Source: Streptomyces cellostaticus
GTDB taxonomy: Bacteria > Actinomycetota > Actinomycetes > Streptomycetales > Streptomycetaceae
Length of the DNA: 64,000 nucleotides
Assembly (NCBI RefSeq): GCF_023630175.1
Contig: NZ_JALLIN010000010.1
Span: 62,001 to 126,000, forward strand
Reading direction: 5' to 3'
Part shown: piece by piece, positions 36,462-48,754 of the stretch
Position numbering within the stretch: the stretch's first letter is position 1
How the letters are laid out: each line of letters starts with the position of its first letter
The notes under the pieces: generated by a model
What the model was told of the DNA's origin: nothing
The model's database searches: none
What the model saw: the letters and a program-made list of their open reading frames with translations, nothing else
Translations under genes and position numbers: made by a program

Positions 36462-36586
36462 AGAACCCGGGATAGAGCCGAAGGACCGTAGTGCGACGGT
36501 CCGCCGGCGTGAGGTCTCGACCACTCGACCCGGGACTACGCTCGTCCATGACGACACCTGCCCCCTGTGAAAGCGGAGTTGCCGCC

Positions 36587-37024
36587 ATGCCGTCCAATGA
36601 CGCCCGGAACCTACTGCAGATCGCTGTGCCCGCAGCGGCCGCCGGCGTGATCGCCGTCGCCGTGAGCGCCGCGGTCGCGGGGGGCAAGGGTGCGCTCGGC
36701 GCGGTTGTCGGCGCGGTGCTGGCCATCCTGTTCATGGGAGTCGGCCTCTACGTGCTGCAGTGGACGGCAAAAACGCTCCCGCAGCTCTTCCAGGCCATGG
36801 GGCTGATGCTCTACATGGCTCAGCTCCTGCTCCTCCTGATCTTCGTCGCCGTCTTCAAGGGCACCTCTCTCTTCAACGCCAAGGCGTTCGCCGTGTCGCT
36901 CGTCGTCACGACCGTCGTGTGGATGGCCGCGCAGGCGCGCGCACACATGAAGGCCAAGATCTTCTACGTCGACCCCGACTCCGCGAAGAGTGAGAAGCAC
37001 GAGAAGACGGGGCCGCCGTCGTGA
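36587..37024 (+). CDS. atpI: ATP synthase protein I
   Basis: This 145-residue membrane protein has four hydrophobic segments. AtpI is thought to help assemble the c ring; it is not part of the final enzyme. I chose ATG 36587 (MPSNDARNLLQIAVP), which has GCGGAG upstream and matches the S. coelicolor start as I remember it; ATG 36548 would add 13 residues. It is the first gene of atpIBEFHAGDC. The 225-base gap to atpB has no gene but could contain a second promoter. Confidence 0.9.
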   Translation: MPSNDARNLLQIAVPAAAAGVIAVAVSAAVAGGKGALGAVVGAVLAILFMGVGLYVLQWTAKTLPQLFQAMGLMLYMAQLLLLLIFVAVFKGTSLFNAKAFAVSLVVTTVVWMAAQARAHMKAKIFYVDPDSAKSEKHEKTGPPS

Positions 37025-37249
37025 GGGGTAGGGGCGGGATAAAGGCCTGTGAGATCTCCTGCTATCGTCCGGTGCCAACTGCGGCATCGCGGGCGCGGGC
37101 ATCCGAGCTGACGCCTGCTCCATCGCGAGGCTCGATGCCCTCCAGCCGCCCCCACATCCGTAACACCAGTCCGGTGCCGATCCGCGGCCCTGTGCCGCGC
37201 CGACACAACGAGGTTGCCGTACCCATGCGTCACGCCGAAGGAGCCCGCG

Positions 37250-38068
37250 GTGAGTGCTGACCAGACCCAGCTCGCCTTTGACTGGAGTTGTCGGATCATG
37301 TCCGACAACGGGTGTGGCTTCCCGGCTCCGGGCCTGCACTCGTTCCTGTTCAAGCCGATGGCCACGGTCGGCGGCTTCGAGTTCAACAAGGTGATGTTGC
37401 TCGCGCTCGTCACCACGGTCCTCGTCATCGCCTTCTTCTGGGCCGCCTTCGGCAACGCCAAGGTCGTCCCGGGCAAGCTGCAGATGATCGGCGAGGCCGG
37501 CTACGACTTCGTGCGCCGAGGCATCGTCTACGAGACGCTCGGCAAGCGCGAGGGCGAGAAGTGGGTGCCGCTCATGGTCTCCCTCTTCTTCTTCATCTGG
37601 CTGATGAACATCTGGTCGGTGATCCCGCTGGCCCAGTTCCCGGTCGCCTCGGTCTTCGCCTTCCCGCTCGTGCTGGCCCTGCTCGTCTGGGTCCTGTGGG
37701 TCGGACTGACCTTCAAGCGCCACGGCTTCGTCGGCTTCTTCAAGAACATCACCGGCTACGACAAGTCGCTCGGCGCGGTGCTGCCGCTCGTCATGGTCAT
37801 CGAGTTCTTCTCGAACCTGTTCGTCCGCCCGTTCACGCACGCGGTGCGACTCTTCGCCAACATGTTCGCCGGTCACCTGATGCTGGTGATGTTCACCATC
37901 GCCTCCTGGTACCTGCTGAACAGCTGGATGATCCCGGCCGCCGGCATCTCCTTCGTGATGACCATGGCCATGATCTGCTTCGAACTTTTCGTCCAGGCCG
38001 TCCAGGCGTACGTCTTCGTACTGCTGGCCTGTTCGTACATTCAGGGTGCTCTCGCCGAGCACCACTGA
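37250..38068 (+). CDS. atpB: F1Fo ATP synthase subunit a
   Basis: This 272-residue membrane protein forms the proton half-channels of the Fo motor. The essential Arg is Arg200, in THAVRLFANMFAGH. The C-terminal helices (ELFVQAVQAYVFVLL) face the c ring. GTG 37250 (SADQTQLAFDW) has a perfect AAGGAG 6 bases upstream. A tiny 11-codon frame (ATG 37225 to TGA 37260) runs across the same ribosome site in another frame and may be chance. Confidence 0.96.
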   Translation: MSADQTQLAFDWSCRIMSDNGCGFPAPGLHSFLFKPMATVGGFEFNKVMLLALVTTVLVIAFFWAAFGNAKVVPGKLQMIGEAGYDFVRRGIVYETLGKREGEKWVPLMVSLFFFIWLMNIWSVIPLAQFPVASVFAFPLVLALLVWVLWVGLTFKRHGFVGFFKNITGYDKSLGAVLPLVMVIEFFSNLFVRPFTHAVRLFANMFAGHLMLVMFTIASWYLLNSWMIPAAGISFVMTMAMICFELFVQAVQAYVFVLLACSYIQGALAEHH

Positions 38069-38118
38069 GCCTCAACACCCCCCGGTCGTCCGGTGGCCAA
38101 ACCCCCACCGGTCCGTAA

Positions 38119-38376
<258 letters not shown>

Positions 38377-38414
38377 GACCTCCGTACCGACACGTATCGA
38401 CGAAAGGCACTGAT

Positions 38415-38966
38415 GTGATCGCCAACCTGGCACAGCTGGCGGCCGAGGAGACCGAGCAGAACCCGCTCATCCCGGCCGGCCCCGAGCTGCTCGTCGGCAC
38501 CATCGCCTTCGCCATCGTGTTCTTCTTCTTCTGGAAGAAGCTGCTTCCGAACATCAACAAGGTTCTGGAGGAGCGCCGCGCGGCGATCGAAGGCGGAATC
38601 GAAGAGGCCGACGCCATGAAGGTCGAGGCCCAGAGCGTCCTTGAGCAGTACAAGGCACAGCTCGCCGAGGCCCGGCACGAGGCCGCGCGTCTGCGCCAGG
38701 AGGCGCAGGAGCAGGGTGCCGCCCTCATCGCCGAGATGCGGGCCGAGGGCCAGCGGCAGCGCGAGGAGATCGTCGCCGCCGGTCACTCCCAGATCGAGGC
38801 CGACCGCAAGGCCGCCGCGGGCGCGCTCCGCCAGGACGTGGGCAAGCTCGCCACCGACCTGGCCGGCAAGCTCGTCGGTGAGTCCCTCGAGGACCACGCC
38901 CGGCAGAGCCGTGTGATCGACCGATTCCTCGACGAGCTCGAGGAGAAGGCCGAGGCCACGCGATGA
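38415..38966 (+). CDS. atpF: F1Fo ATP synthase subunit b
   Basis: This 183-residue protein makes the peripheral stalk. One membrane helix near the start (ELLVGTIAFAIVFFFFW, about 22-40) is followed by a long charged coiled coil (residues about 50-165) that reaches up to F1. GTG 38415 lies behind GAAAGG. The stop overlaps atpH by 4 bases (ATGA), which couples the translation of the two stalk subunits. Confidence 0.96.
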   Translation: MIANLAQLAAEETEQNPLIPAGPELLVGTIAFAIVFFFFWKKLLPNINKVLEERRAAIEGGIEEADAMKVEAQSVLEQYKAQLAEARHEAARLRQEAQEQGAALIAEMRAEGQRQREEIVAAGHSQIEADRKAAAGALRQDVGKLATDLAGKLVGESLEDHARQSRVIDRFLDELEEKAEATR

Positions 38967-39778
38967 ACGGAGCGAGCCGCGAGGCCCTGGCAGCCGCACG
39001 TGAGCGTCTCGACGCGCTGACGGACTCCACGTCCGTGGACGCGACGAACCTCGCGGACGAGCTGGCGGCCGTCACCGCGCTGCTCGACCGCGAGCCCAGC
39101 CTGCGCCGGGTCCTCACCGACCCGGCGCAGCCCGGTGAGGCCAAGGCCGAGCTGGTCCGGCGGCTGGTCGGCGGTCAGGTCGGCACGACCACCGTCGACC
39201 TGGTGTCCGGCATGGTCCGTTCCCGCTGGTCGCAGCCGCGCGACCTGGTGGACGCCCTGGAGGAGCTGGCGAACGTCGCCGACCTCACCTCGGCGCAGAA
39301 GACGGGCACGCTCGACGACGTCGAGGACGAGCTGTTCCGGTTCGGCCGGATCGTCTCCTCCAACACCGAGCTGCGTGCCGCGCTCACGGACCGCTCGGCG
39401 AGCGCCTCGGCCAAGGCCGAGCTGCTGCGCCGGCTCCTCGGCGGCCGGGCCAAGCCCGCCACCGAGCGTCTGGTCGCGCGCCTGGTGTCCGCCCCGCGTG
39501 GACGTAGCCTTGAGTCGGGGCTGGAGTCCCTGTCCGGGCTGGCCGCCGAGCGCCGGGACCGCATGGTCGCCGTCGTCACCTCGGCGGTGCCGCTGAGCGA
39601 CGGGCAGAAGCAGCGCCTCGGCGCCGCTCTGACCAGGCTCTACGGCCGCCGGATGCACCTCAACCTGGACGTCGACCCCGAGGTCGTCGGCGGGATCCGG
39701 GTGCAGGTCGGTGACGAGGTCATCAACGGCTCCGTCGCGGACCGGCTGGAGGACGCGGCCCGCCGCATGGCGAGCTAG
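38963..39778 (+). CDS. atpH: F1Fo ATP synthase subunit delta
   Basis: This 271-residue protein joins the b stalk to the top of F1. The C-terminal OSCP/delta domain ends [33 protein letters not shown], the family signature (about residues 233-265). It is longer than the E. coli protein of about 177 residues because the actinobacterial form has an extra helical part at the amino terminus. ATG 38963 overlaps atpF by 4 bases. A 140-base gap then precedes atpA. Confidence 0.95.
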   Translation: MNGASREALAAARERLDALTDSTSVDATNLADELAAVTALLDREPSLRRVLTDPAQPGEAKAELVRRLVGGQVGTTTVDLVSGMVRSRWSQPRDLVDALEELANVADLTSAQKTGTLDDVEDELFRFGRIVSSNTELRAALTDRSASASAKAELLRRLLGGRAKPATERLVARLVSAPRGRSLESGLESLSGLAAERRDRMVAVVTSAVPLSDGQKQRLGAALTRLYGRRMHLNLDVDPEVVGGIRVQVGDEVINGSVADRLEDAARRMAS

Positions 39779-39918
39779 CGACACCTCGGCAATCGAGAAA
39801 ACGCAAGACGTGCTTACGGCCCTGGTTGGGCCGTGCAGAGGATTCACCTCGTTCAGGGGGGAGTCCCCATCCCCCCAAAGTGAAACTTCGGGCCCAACAA
39901 GGAGAGCAGGGAACCCAG

Positions 39919-41511
39919 ATGGCGGAGCTCACGATCCGGCCGGAGGAGATCCGGGACGCACTGGAGAACTTCGTCCAGTCGTACAAGCCGGACGCGGCCT
40001 CGCGCGAGGAGGTCGGTACGGTCACCGTCGCCGGCGACGGCATCGCCAAGATCGAGGGCCTGCCCTCGGCCATGGCGAACGAGCTGCTGAAGTTCGAGGA
40101 CGGCTCCCTCGGTCTCGCGCTGAACCTGGAAGAGCGCGAGATCGGTGCCGTCGTACTCGGTGAGTTCAGCGGTATCGAGGAGGGACAGCCGGTGCGCCGC
40201 ACCGGTGAGGTCCTCTCCGTCGCGGTCGGCGAGGGCTACCTCGGCCGCGTCGTCGACCCGCTCGGCAACCCGATCGACGGCCTCGGCGAGATCGAGACGT
40301 CCGGCCGCCGCGCCCTCGAGCTGCAGGCGCCCACGGTCATGCAGCGCAAGTCGGTGCACGAGCCGATGGAGACCGGCTACAAGGCCGTCGACGCGATGAC
40401 CCCGATCGGCCGTGGTCAGCGTCAGCTGGTCATCGGTGACCGCCAGACCGGCAAGACCGCCCTGGCCGTCGACACGATCATCAACCAGCGCGACAACTGG
40501 CGCTCGGGCGACCCGAAGAAGCAGGTCCGCTGCATCTACGTCGCCATCGGCCAGAAGGGCTCCACCATCGCCGGCGTGCGCCGCGCGCTGGAGGAGAACG
40601 GCGCCCTGGAGTACACGACCATCGTCGCCGCCCCGGCGTCCGACCCGGCCGGCTTCAAGTACCTGGCGCCGTACACCGGTTCGGCCATCGGTCAGCAGTG
40701 GATGTACGAGGGCAAGCACGTCCTGATCATCTTCGACGACCTGTCGAAGCAGGCCGACGCCTACCGCGCCGTGTCGCTGCTGCTGCGCCGCCCGCCGGGC
40801 CGTGAGGCCTACCCGGGTGACGTCTTCTACCTGCACTCCCGGCTGCTGGAGCGCTGCGCCAAGCTCTCCGACGAGATGGGCGCCGGCTCGATGACCGGTC
40901 TTCCGATCGTCGAGACCAAGGCCAACGACGTGTCGGCGTTCATCCCGACCAACGTCATCTCCATCACCGACGGCCAGTGCTTCCTGGAGTCGGACCTGTT
41001 CAACGCCGGTCAGCGTCCCGCGCTGAACGTCGGTATCTCCGTCTCCCGAGTCGGTGGTTCCGCGCAGCACAAGGCGATGCGCCAGGTCTCCGGCCGCCTG
41101 CGTGTGGACCTCGCCCAGTTCCGTGAGCTCGAGGCGTTCGCCGCCTTCGGCTCCGACCTGGACGCGGCCTCGAAGGCCCAGCTCGAGCGCGGTCAGCGCA
41201 TGGTCGAGCTGCTGAAGCAGGACCAGTACCAGCCGATGTCGACCGAGGACCAGGTCATCTCCGTCTGGGCCGGCACCAACGGCCGCATGGACGACGTCCC
41301 GGTCGCCGACATCCGCCGCTTCGAGCGCGAGCTGCTGGACTACCTGCACCGCAAGGAGTCGGGCCTGCTCACCTCCATCCGTGAGGGCGCCAAGATGTCG
41401 AGCGACACGATCCAGGCGATCGACGACGCCGTCGCGGAGTTCAAGAAGCAGTTCGAGACCTCGGACGGCAAGCTGCTCGGCGAGGACACTCCTGCCGCTG
41501 CCGCCAAGTGA
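39919..41511 (+). CDS. atpA: F1Fo ATP synthase subunit alpha
   Basis: This 530-residue protein is the regulatory nucleotide-binding subunit of the F1 hexamer. The P-loop [10 protein letters not shown] is at about residues 173-182, the arginine finger lies in [14 protein letters not shown] (about 372-385), and the [12 protein letters not shown]-like start and C-terminal helical domain are normal. ATG 39919 is chosen; AAGGAGAG lies about 15 bases upstream, a rather long spacing. As in other actinobacteria, the C terminus is extended a little (EDTPAAAAK). Confidence 0.97.
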   Translation: MAELTIRPEEIRDALENFVQSYKPDAASREEVGTVTVAGDGIAKIEGLPSAMANELLKFEDGSLGLALNLEEREIGAVVLGEFSGIEEGQPVRRTGEVLSVAVGEGYLGRVVDPLGNPIDGLGEIETSGRRALELQAPTVMQRKSVHEPMETGYKAVDAMTPIGRGQRQLVIGDRQTGKTALAVDTIINQRDNWRSGDPKKQVRCIYVAIGQKGSTIAGVRRALEENGALEYTTIVAAPASDPAGFKYLAPYTGSAIGQQWMYEGKHVLIIFDDLSKQADAYRAVSLLLRRPPGREAYPGDVFYLHSRLLERCAKLSDEMGAGSMTGLPIVETKANDVSAFIPTNVISITDGQCFLESDLFNAGQRPALNVGISVSRVGGSAQHKAMRQVSGRLRVDLAQFRELEAFAAFGSDLDAASKAQLERGQRMVELLKQDQYQPMSTEDQVISVWAGTNGRMDDVPVADIRRFERELLDYLHRKESGLLTSIREGAKMSSDTIQAIDDAVAEFKKQFETSDGKLLGEDTPAAAAK

Positions 41512-41532
41512 CGTAAGGAAGGGACCTGACTC

Positions 41533-42450
41533 ATGGGAGCCCAGCTCCGGGTCTACAAGCGTCGCATCCGATCCGTCAGCGCGACCAAGAAGATCACCAA
41601 GGCGATGGAGATGATCGCCGCCTCGCGCGTCGTCAAGGCGCAGCGCAAGGTGGCGGCCTCCACGCCGTACGCGACCGAGCTGACGCGTGCGGTCACGGCG
41701 GTCGGTACGGGTTCGAACACCAGGCACCCGCTCACCACGGAGGCGGAGAACCCGGCCCGCGCCGCGGTTCTGCTCCTCACGAGCGACCGCGGTCTGGCCG
41801 GCGCCTTCAACTCCAACGCCATCAAGGCGGCGGAGCAGCTCACCGAGCGCCTGGAGCGCGAGGGCAGGCAGGTCGACACGTACATCGTCGGCCGCCGGGG
41901 TGTCGCCCACTACAACTTCCGTGAGCGCAAGGTCGCGGAGTCGTTCACGGGCTTCACCGACGAGCCGTCGTACGCGGACGCCAAGAAGGTCGCGGCGCCC
42001 CTGATCGAGGCCATCGAGAAGGAGACGGCGGACGGCGGCGTGGACGAGCTCCACATCGTCTACACCGAGTTCGTCTCGATGATGACGCAGACCGCGCTCG
42101 ACGCCAGGCTGCTGCCGCTGCGTCTCGAAGAGGTCGCGGAGGAGGCCGTCCCCAAGGGCGAGATCCTGCCGCTGTACGACTTCGAGCCGTCGGCGGAGGA
42201 CGTCCTCGACGCCCTGCTGCCGCGCTACGTGGAGAGCCGGATCTACAACGCGCTGCTCCAGTCGGCCGCTTCGAAGCACGCCGCCACGCGGCGCGCGATG
42301 AAGTCGGCCACCGACAACGCGGGCGAGCTGATCAACACGCTCTCCCGTCTTGCCAACGCGGCCCGCCAGGCCGAAATCACCCAGGAAATCAGCGAGATCG
42401 TCGGTGGCGCGAGCGCCCTGGCCGACGCGACCGCGGGGAGTGACCGATAA
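41533..42450 (+). CDS. atpG: F1Fo ATP synthase subunit gamma
   Basis: This 305-residue protein is the rotating central shaft. The amino-terminal helix [27 protein letters not shown] and the C-terminal helix ([25 protein letters not shown]) form the coiled coil inside the hexamer; [16 protein letters not shown] is the Rossmann-like middle. ATG 41533 follows AAGGAAGGG. Its TAA stop touches the ATG of atpD without a gap. Confidence 0.97.
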   Translation: MGAQLRVYKRRIRSVSATKKITKAMEMIAASRVVKAQRKVAASTPYATELTRAVTAVGTGSNTRHPLTTEAENPARAAVLLLTSDRGLAGAFNSNAIKAAEQLTERLEREGRQVDTYIVGRRGVAHYNFRERKVAESFTGFTDEPSYADAKKVAAPLIEAIEKETADGGVDELHIVYTEFVSMMTQTALDARLLPLRLEEVAEEAVPKGEILPLYDFEPSAEDVLDALLPRYVESRIYNALLQSAASKHAATRRAMKSATDNAGELINTLSRLANAARQAEITQEISEIVGGASALADATAGSDR

Positions 42451-43887
<1,437 letters not shown>

Positions 43888-43903
43888 GCCCCGTGCTCTC
43901 GGT

Positions 43904-43930
43904 GAGGGGGCGGGCGCGTCCCGCCCCCTC
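43904..43930 (+). terminator. Strong hairpin between atpD and atpC
   Basis: GAGGGGGCGGG and its exact complement (43904-43914 with 43920-43930) form an 11-bp stem around CGCGT. There is no T run. It could partly end transcription or protect the mRNA end, which would lower atpC relative to atpD. Confidence 0.6.
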
Positions 43931-43998
43931 ATCCACGCCCTCTAGAATTGACCCCAACACCCGGCACCCCCGCCGGGTGGTGACCCGAGGAGCCACCC

Positions 43999-44376
43999 TT
44001 GGCTGCTGAGCTGCACGTCGAGCTGGTCGCCGCCGACCGCCAGGTCTGGTCCGGCGAGGCCACCCTGGTCGTCGCGCGCACCACGTCCGGCGACATCGGC
44101 GTCATGCCCGGTCACCAGCCGCTGCTCGGTGTGCTGGAGTCGGGCCCGGTGACCATCCGTACGAGTGATGGTGGAACGGTCGTCGCCGCGGTGCACGGCG
44201 GTTTCGTCTCGTTCGCGGACAACAAGCTGTCGCTGCTGGCCGAGATCGCCGAGCTGTCGGACGAGATCGATGTCCAGCGCACGGAGCGCGAGCTCGAGCG
44301 CGCGAAGGCGGAGGACGACGCGGAGGCACAGCGCCGCGCCGACGTCCGTCTGCGGGCGGCGACGGCGGCGCGTTGA
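43999..44376 (+). CDS. atpC: F1Fo ATP synthase subunit epsilon
   Basis: The 125-residue protein binds the base of gamma and can brake ATP hydrolysis. The amino-terminal beta sandwich (LHVELVAADRQVWSGEA, TTSGDIGVMPGHQPLLG) and C-terminal helical arm (RTERELERAKAEDDAEAQ) are standard. Translation starts at TTG 43999 behind GAGGAG; no ATG or GTG fits. The 111-base gap from atpD contains a strong hairpin. It is the last gene of the operon. Confidence 0.96.
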   Translation: MAAELHVELVAADRQVWSGEATLVVARTTSGDIGVMPGHQPLLGVLESGPVTIRTSDGGTVVAAVHGGFVSFADNKLSLLAEIAELSDEIDVQRTERELERAKAEDDAEAQRRADVRLRAATAAR

Positions 44377-44523
44377 TCCAGCGCGCGGTGTGATGACGTC
44401 ACTCAGCCGCGGTCGGTCCGGAGCAATCCGGTACCGACCGCGGCTGAGGCGGATGTGGGTGATTTTTCGGTTTCATTACTCAGTTGTTAGCGCAGTGACA
44501 CTGTCTGGGAGACGAGGAGGTCG

Positions 44524-44976
44524 GTGCCGGTGGTCCTCGCTCTGACTGTGTGCGGGATCGTGGTCGCGCTCGTGGTGGTGGGACTGTTCCTGTTCGGGCT
44601 GCGCCGCAGACTGATCCAGCGCTCCGGCGGCACCTTCGACTGCTCGCTGCGCTGGGACGTGCCCGAGAAACCGGACGTGGGCGGCAAGGGCTGGAGCTAC
44701 GGTGTCGCCCGCTACAGCGGCGACCGGATCGAGTGGTACCGGGTCTTCTCCTACGGCCTGCGCCCGCGCCGTGTCCTGGAGCGCGCCGCCATCGAGGTGG
44801 CCGGCCGCCGGCTGCCGGAGGGCGAGGAGGAGCTGGCCCTGCTCTCCGACGCGGTGATCCTCGCCTGCACCCACCGCGGCACGCGCCTGGAACTGGCGAT
44901 GAGCGAGGACGCGCTGACCGGGTTCCTCGCGTGGCTGGAAGCGGCCCCGCCCGGTCAGCGAGTGAACGTGGCGTAG
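44524..44976 (+). CDS. DUF2550 family protein
   Basis: This 150-residue protein has one amino-terminal membrane helix (VVLALTVCGIVVALVVVGLFLFGL) followed by a cytoplasmic part with the DUF2550 pattern: GGTFDCSLR, GWSYGVARYSGDRIEWYRVFSYGLRPR and LALLSDAVIL. The family is almost confined to actinobacteria and follows atpC in many of them; its function is unknown. GTG 44524 has GAGGAGG upstream. It ends at a hairpin shared with the convergent chitinase gene. Confidence 0.88.
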   Translation: MPVVLALTVCGIVVALVVVGLFLFGLRRRLIQRSGGTFDCSLRWDVPEKPDVGGKGWSYGVARYSGDRIEWYRVFSYGLRPRRVLERAAIEVAGRRLPEGEEELALLSDAVILACTHRGTRLELAMSEDALTGFLAWLEAAPPGQRVNVA

Positions 44977-44994
44977 TCGCACCCACCCGACGAG

Positions 44995-45029
44995 CCGACG
45001 CCCCCCGGATGAGGTCCGGGGGGCGTCGG
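44995..45029. terminator. Bidirectional terminator
   Basis: A perfect 15-bp inverted repeat (44995-45009 with 45015-45029) closes a TGAGG loop. It lies between the convergent ends of the DUF2550 gene and the chitinase gene and can serve both. Confidence 0.85.
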
Positions 45030-45045
45030 CGTCGCGCGAGTGGGT

Positions 45046-46866
<1,821 letters not shown>

Positions 46867-46932
46867 GCTGCGCCTCCCTCTTCGTTGGGGGTGTCAGGGG
46901 CATGACTGAGCCTTCACGCCCACGGTGCCGCG

Positions 46933-46976
46933 AGAATAGAAAGGTCTGGACCACATGGTCAATAGGTCTGGACCAC
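46933..46976 (-). promoter_or_regulatory. Chitinase promoter with two direct repeats (DasR-type)
   Basis: On the minus strand, GTGGTCCAGACCT occurs twice (46976-46964 and 46954-46942), 22 bases apart. TTGACC (46962-46957) and TATTCT (46938-46933), 18 bases apart, make a convincing -35/-10 pair, and one repeat lies in the spacer. This is the arrangement described for Streptomyces chitinase promoters. The repeats resemble the DasR operator (dre, ACTGGTCTAGACCA-like), which gives induction by chitin and repression by glucose. Confidence 0.88.
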
Positions 46977-47183
46977 TTGTCTCAGGCTTCGCTTGATCCC
47001 CAACTCCGCCGCCGCTAGGGCGGCTTGTGCCCCGCAGCGCGGCTCGGGCCGCCCCGGGCCACGGCTGACGTGCGCCTTCACCGTGCTCCGCGGGCCGCAC
47101 GCGGGCCGGTCCCGGCCCACGTGCGGCCCCCGTCGTCGTGGCGCGCCCGGCGCCGAGCCGACCGGCGGGGCCCGCAACGCCCA

Positions 47184-47220
47184 CGGCCCGCGATCTTCCA
47201 CGGTGGAAGGTCGCGGGCCG
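47184..47220. terminator. Long hairpin in the chitinase-pduO gap
   Basis: Two 17-base arms (47184-47200 and 47204-47220) pair with a single G-T wobble around CGG. No gene ends beside it except, at a distance, the pduO gene through the MITE-like element, so its role is uncertain. Apart from this hairpin and the MITE-like element, the 430-base gap 46977-47409 shows no gene. Confidence 0.5.
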
Positions 47221-47243
47221 CCGGAGCCTCGCCGGAACGGGTT

Positions 47244-47415
47244 CGCTAGTGCTGTGACCGGAAGGGTCTGCCGGAAAGCTCGCGGCGTCCGGTGCGGCGC
47301 ATCGCAAGGCGGAGCATCGTACGCGTACCGGACGTACTCGGGTGATGCGACAACGCGGCGAGGTGCCGTGCCGGGCGTCGCGAGCCGGTGAACCCTTCCG
47401 GTCGCAGCGCTAGCG
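47244..47415. mobile_element. MITE-like element with 24-bp inverted ends
   Basis: The left end CGCTAGTGCTGTGACCGGAA (47244 onwards, continuing GGGT) and the right end, read on the other strand from 47415 (CGCTAGCGCTGCGACCGGAA, then GGGT), match at 22 of 24 bases. The 172-bp interior has no coding capacity and is rich in smaller palindromes. This fits a miniature inverted-repeat element moved by a transposase coded elsewhere. Its right end overlaps the last codons of the pduO gene and supplies the stop codon. Confidence 0.65.
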
Positions 47416-47982
47416 CTCCCCGCCCGGCACCCACAGCACGTCCCCGGTCTCCGTGTTCGCCGTCCGGGCCAGGATGAACAGCAGGTCGGACAGGCGGTTG
47501 AGGTAGGTCGCGGTCAGCGGGTTCATCACCTCGCCGTGCGCCTCCAGTGCCGCCCAGGTGGAGCGCTCGGCCCGGCGGACCACCGTGCACGCCTGGTGCA
47601 GCAGGGCGGCGCCGGGGGTGCCGCCCGGGAGGATGAAGGAGCGCAGCTTCTCCAGCCGCTCGTTGAAGCGGTCGCAGTCCGCCTCCAGCCGGTCGATGTA
47701 GAACTGCTCGACCCGCAGCGGCGGGAACTCCGGGTTCTCCTGCACCGGCGTCGACAGGTCCGCGCCCACGTCGAACAGGTCGTTCTGGACACGGGTGAGG
47801 ACCTCGACGATCCCCGCGTCCAGGCCCCCCAGTGCGATCGCCGTGCCGAGCACCGCGTTCGCCTCGTTGGCGTCGGCGTACGCCGAGATCCTGAGGTCCG
47901 TCTTGGCGACCCTGCTCATGTCGCCGAGGGCGGTGGTGCCCTGGTCGCCGGTCCTGGTGTAGATGCGCGTCAGATTGACCAT
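47410..47982 (-). CDS. ATP:cob(I)alamin adenosyltransferase, PduO type
   Basis: This 190-residue enzyme attaches the adenosyl group to corrinoids to form coenzyme B12. The PduO motifs are present: LTRIYTRTGDQGTTALGD at the start with the ATP-binding TRTGDxG-T, VQNDLFDVGADLSTP, SFILPGGTPGAALLHQAC with the Gly-Gly turn, and RTVVRRAER-like AxxVVRRAERS near residue 135. No cobalamin riboswitch is visible. The gene starts at ATG 47982, 13 bases after the ABC permease gene. Its final codons and TAG stop lie inside the MITE-like element. Confidence 0.93.
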   Translation of the reverse strand: MVNLTRIYTRTGDQGTTALGDMSRVAKTDLRISAYADANEANAVLGTAIALGGLDAGIVEVLTRVQNDLFDVGADLSTPVQENPEFPPLRVEQFYIDRLEADCDRFNERLEKLRSFILPGGTPGAALLHQACTVVRRAERSTWAALEAHGEVMNPLTATYLNRLSDLLFILARTANTETGDVLWVPGGER

Positions 47983-47995
47983 GTGACCAGCGTAG

Positions 47996-48745
47996 TTACG
48001 CTCCGGCCGTCCGGAACACGCGTGTGCCCACCGTCACGGTCAGCGCGGCGAGGCCGACCGCGACCAGGGCGCCGCTCAGCATGTGCGCGCTCGTGTACCG
48101 GCCGACGTAGGCGTCGCGGACCGCGTCCACCAGGTAGCGGAACGGTACGCAGTGCGAGAGCGCGTCCAGCCAGGCCGGCGCGAGCGACATCGGCAGCATC
48201 AGGCCGGACAGCAGCATCGACGGCATCGACACCGCGTTGATCAGCGGCCCGAACTCCTGCGGGGTGCGCACCTTCATCGCCAGCGCGTACGACAGCGAGG
48301 CCAGCGACACGGTGAGCAGGGCGACGAAGGCGAAGCCGATGATGATGCCCGGCAGCGGTGCGCGCAGTCCCATCACCAGCGCGGCCAGCACCAGCAGCAC
48401 CGCCTGGAGGACGAAGACCGTGGCGTCCCGCAGGACCCGGCCGAGGAGCAGGGCGAGACGGCTGACGGGGGTCACCCGCATCCGCTCCAGCACCCCCTGG
48501 GCGTTCTCCAGGATGACGCTGAAGCCCGCGAACAAGGCTCCGAAAAGGCCGAGTTGGAGCAGCAGCCCGGGCACCAGAACCTGCCAGGAGCTGCCCGAGC
48601 CGCCCAGGGGCAGGCCGGTGAGCAGCGGGCCGAAGAAGAGGAGGTACAGCAGGGGCGTCAGTACACCGAAGAGCAGGGCGAAACGCGAGCGCAGGGACTG
48701 ACGGAGATAGCGGCCGTAGACGAGGGCCGTGTCGTGCAGGAGCAT
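47996..48745 (-). CDS. ABC-2 type transporter permease
   Basis: This 249-residue protein has six membrane helices in the ABC-2 (DrrB-like) arrangement, with the typical LRSRFALLFGVLTPLLYLLFFGPLL first helix, LERMRVTPVSRLALLLGRVLRD coupling loop and SMLLSGLMLPMSLAP. It forms an exporter with the ATPase coded 9 bases upstream. The substrate is unknown. Regulation is probably through the divergent TetR-family gene. Confidence 0.9.
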   Translation of the reverse strand: MLLHDTALVYGRYLRQSLRSRFALLFGVLTPLLYLLFFGPLLTGLPLGGSGSSWQVLVPGLLLQLGLFGALFAGFSVILENAQGVLERMRVTPVSRLALLLGRVLRDATVFVLQAVLLVLAALVMGLRAPLPGIIIGFAFVALLTVSLASLSYALAMKVRTPQEFGPLINAVSMPSMLLSGLMLPMSLAPAWLDALSHCVPFRYLVDAVRDAYVGRYTSAHMLSGALVAVGLAALTVTVGTRVFRTAGA

Positions 48746-48754
48746 GCGGGCGTC

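Noticed and set aside
47410-47982. A cobalamin riboswitch controlling the adenosyltransferase gene
   Set aside because: Only 13 bases separate it from the ABC permease gene and no B12-box sequence was found upstream.
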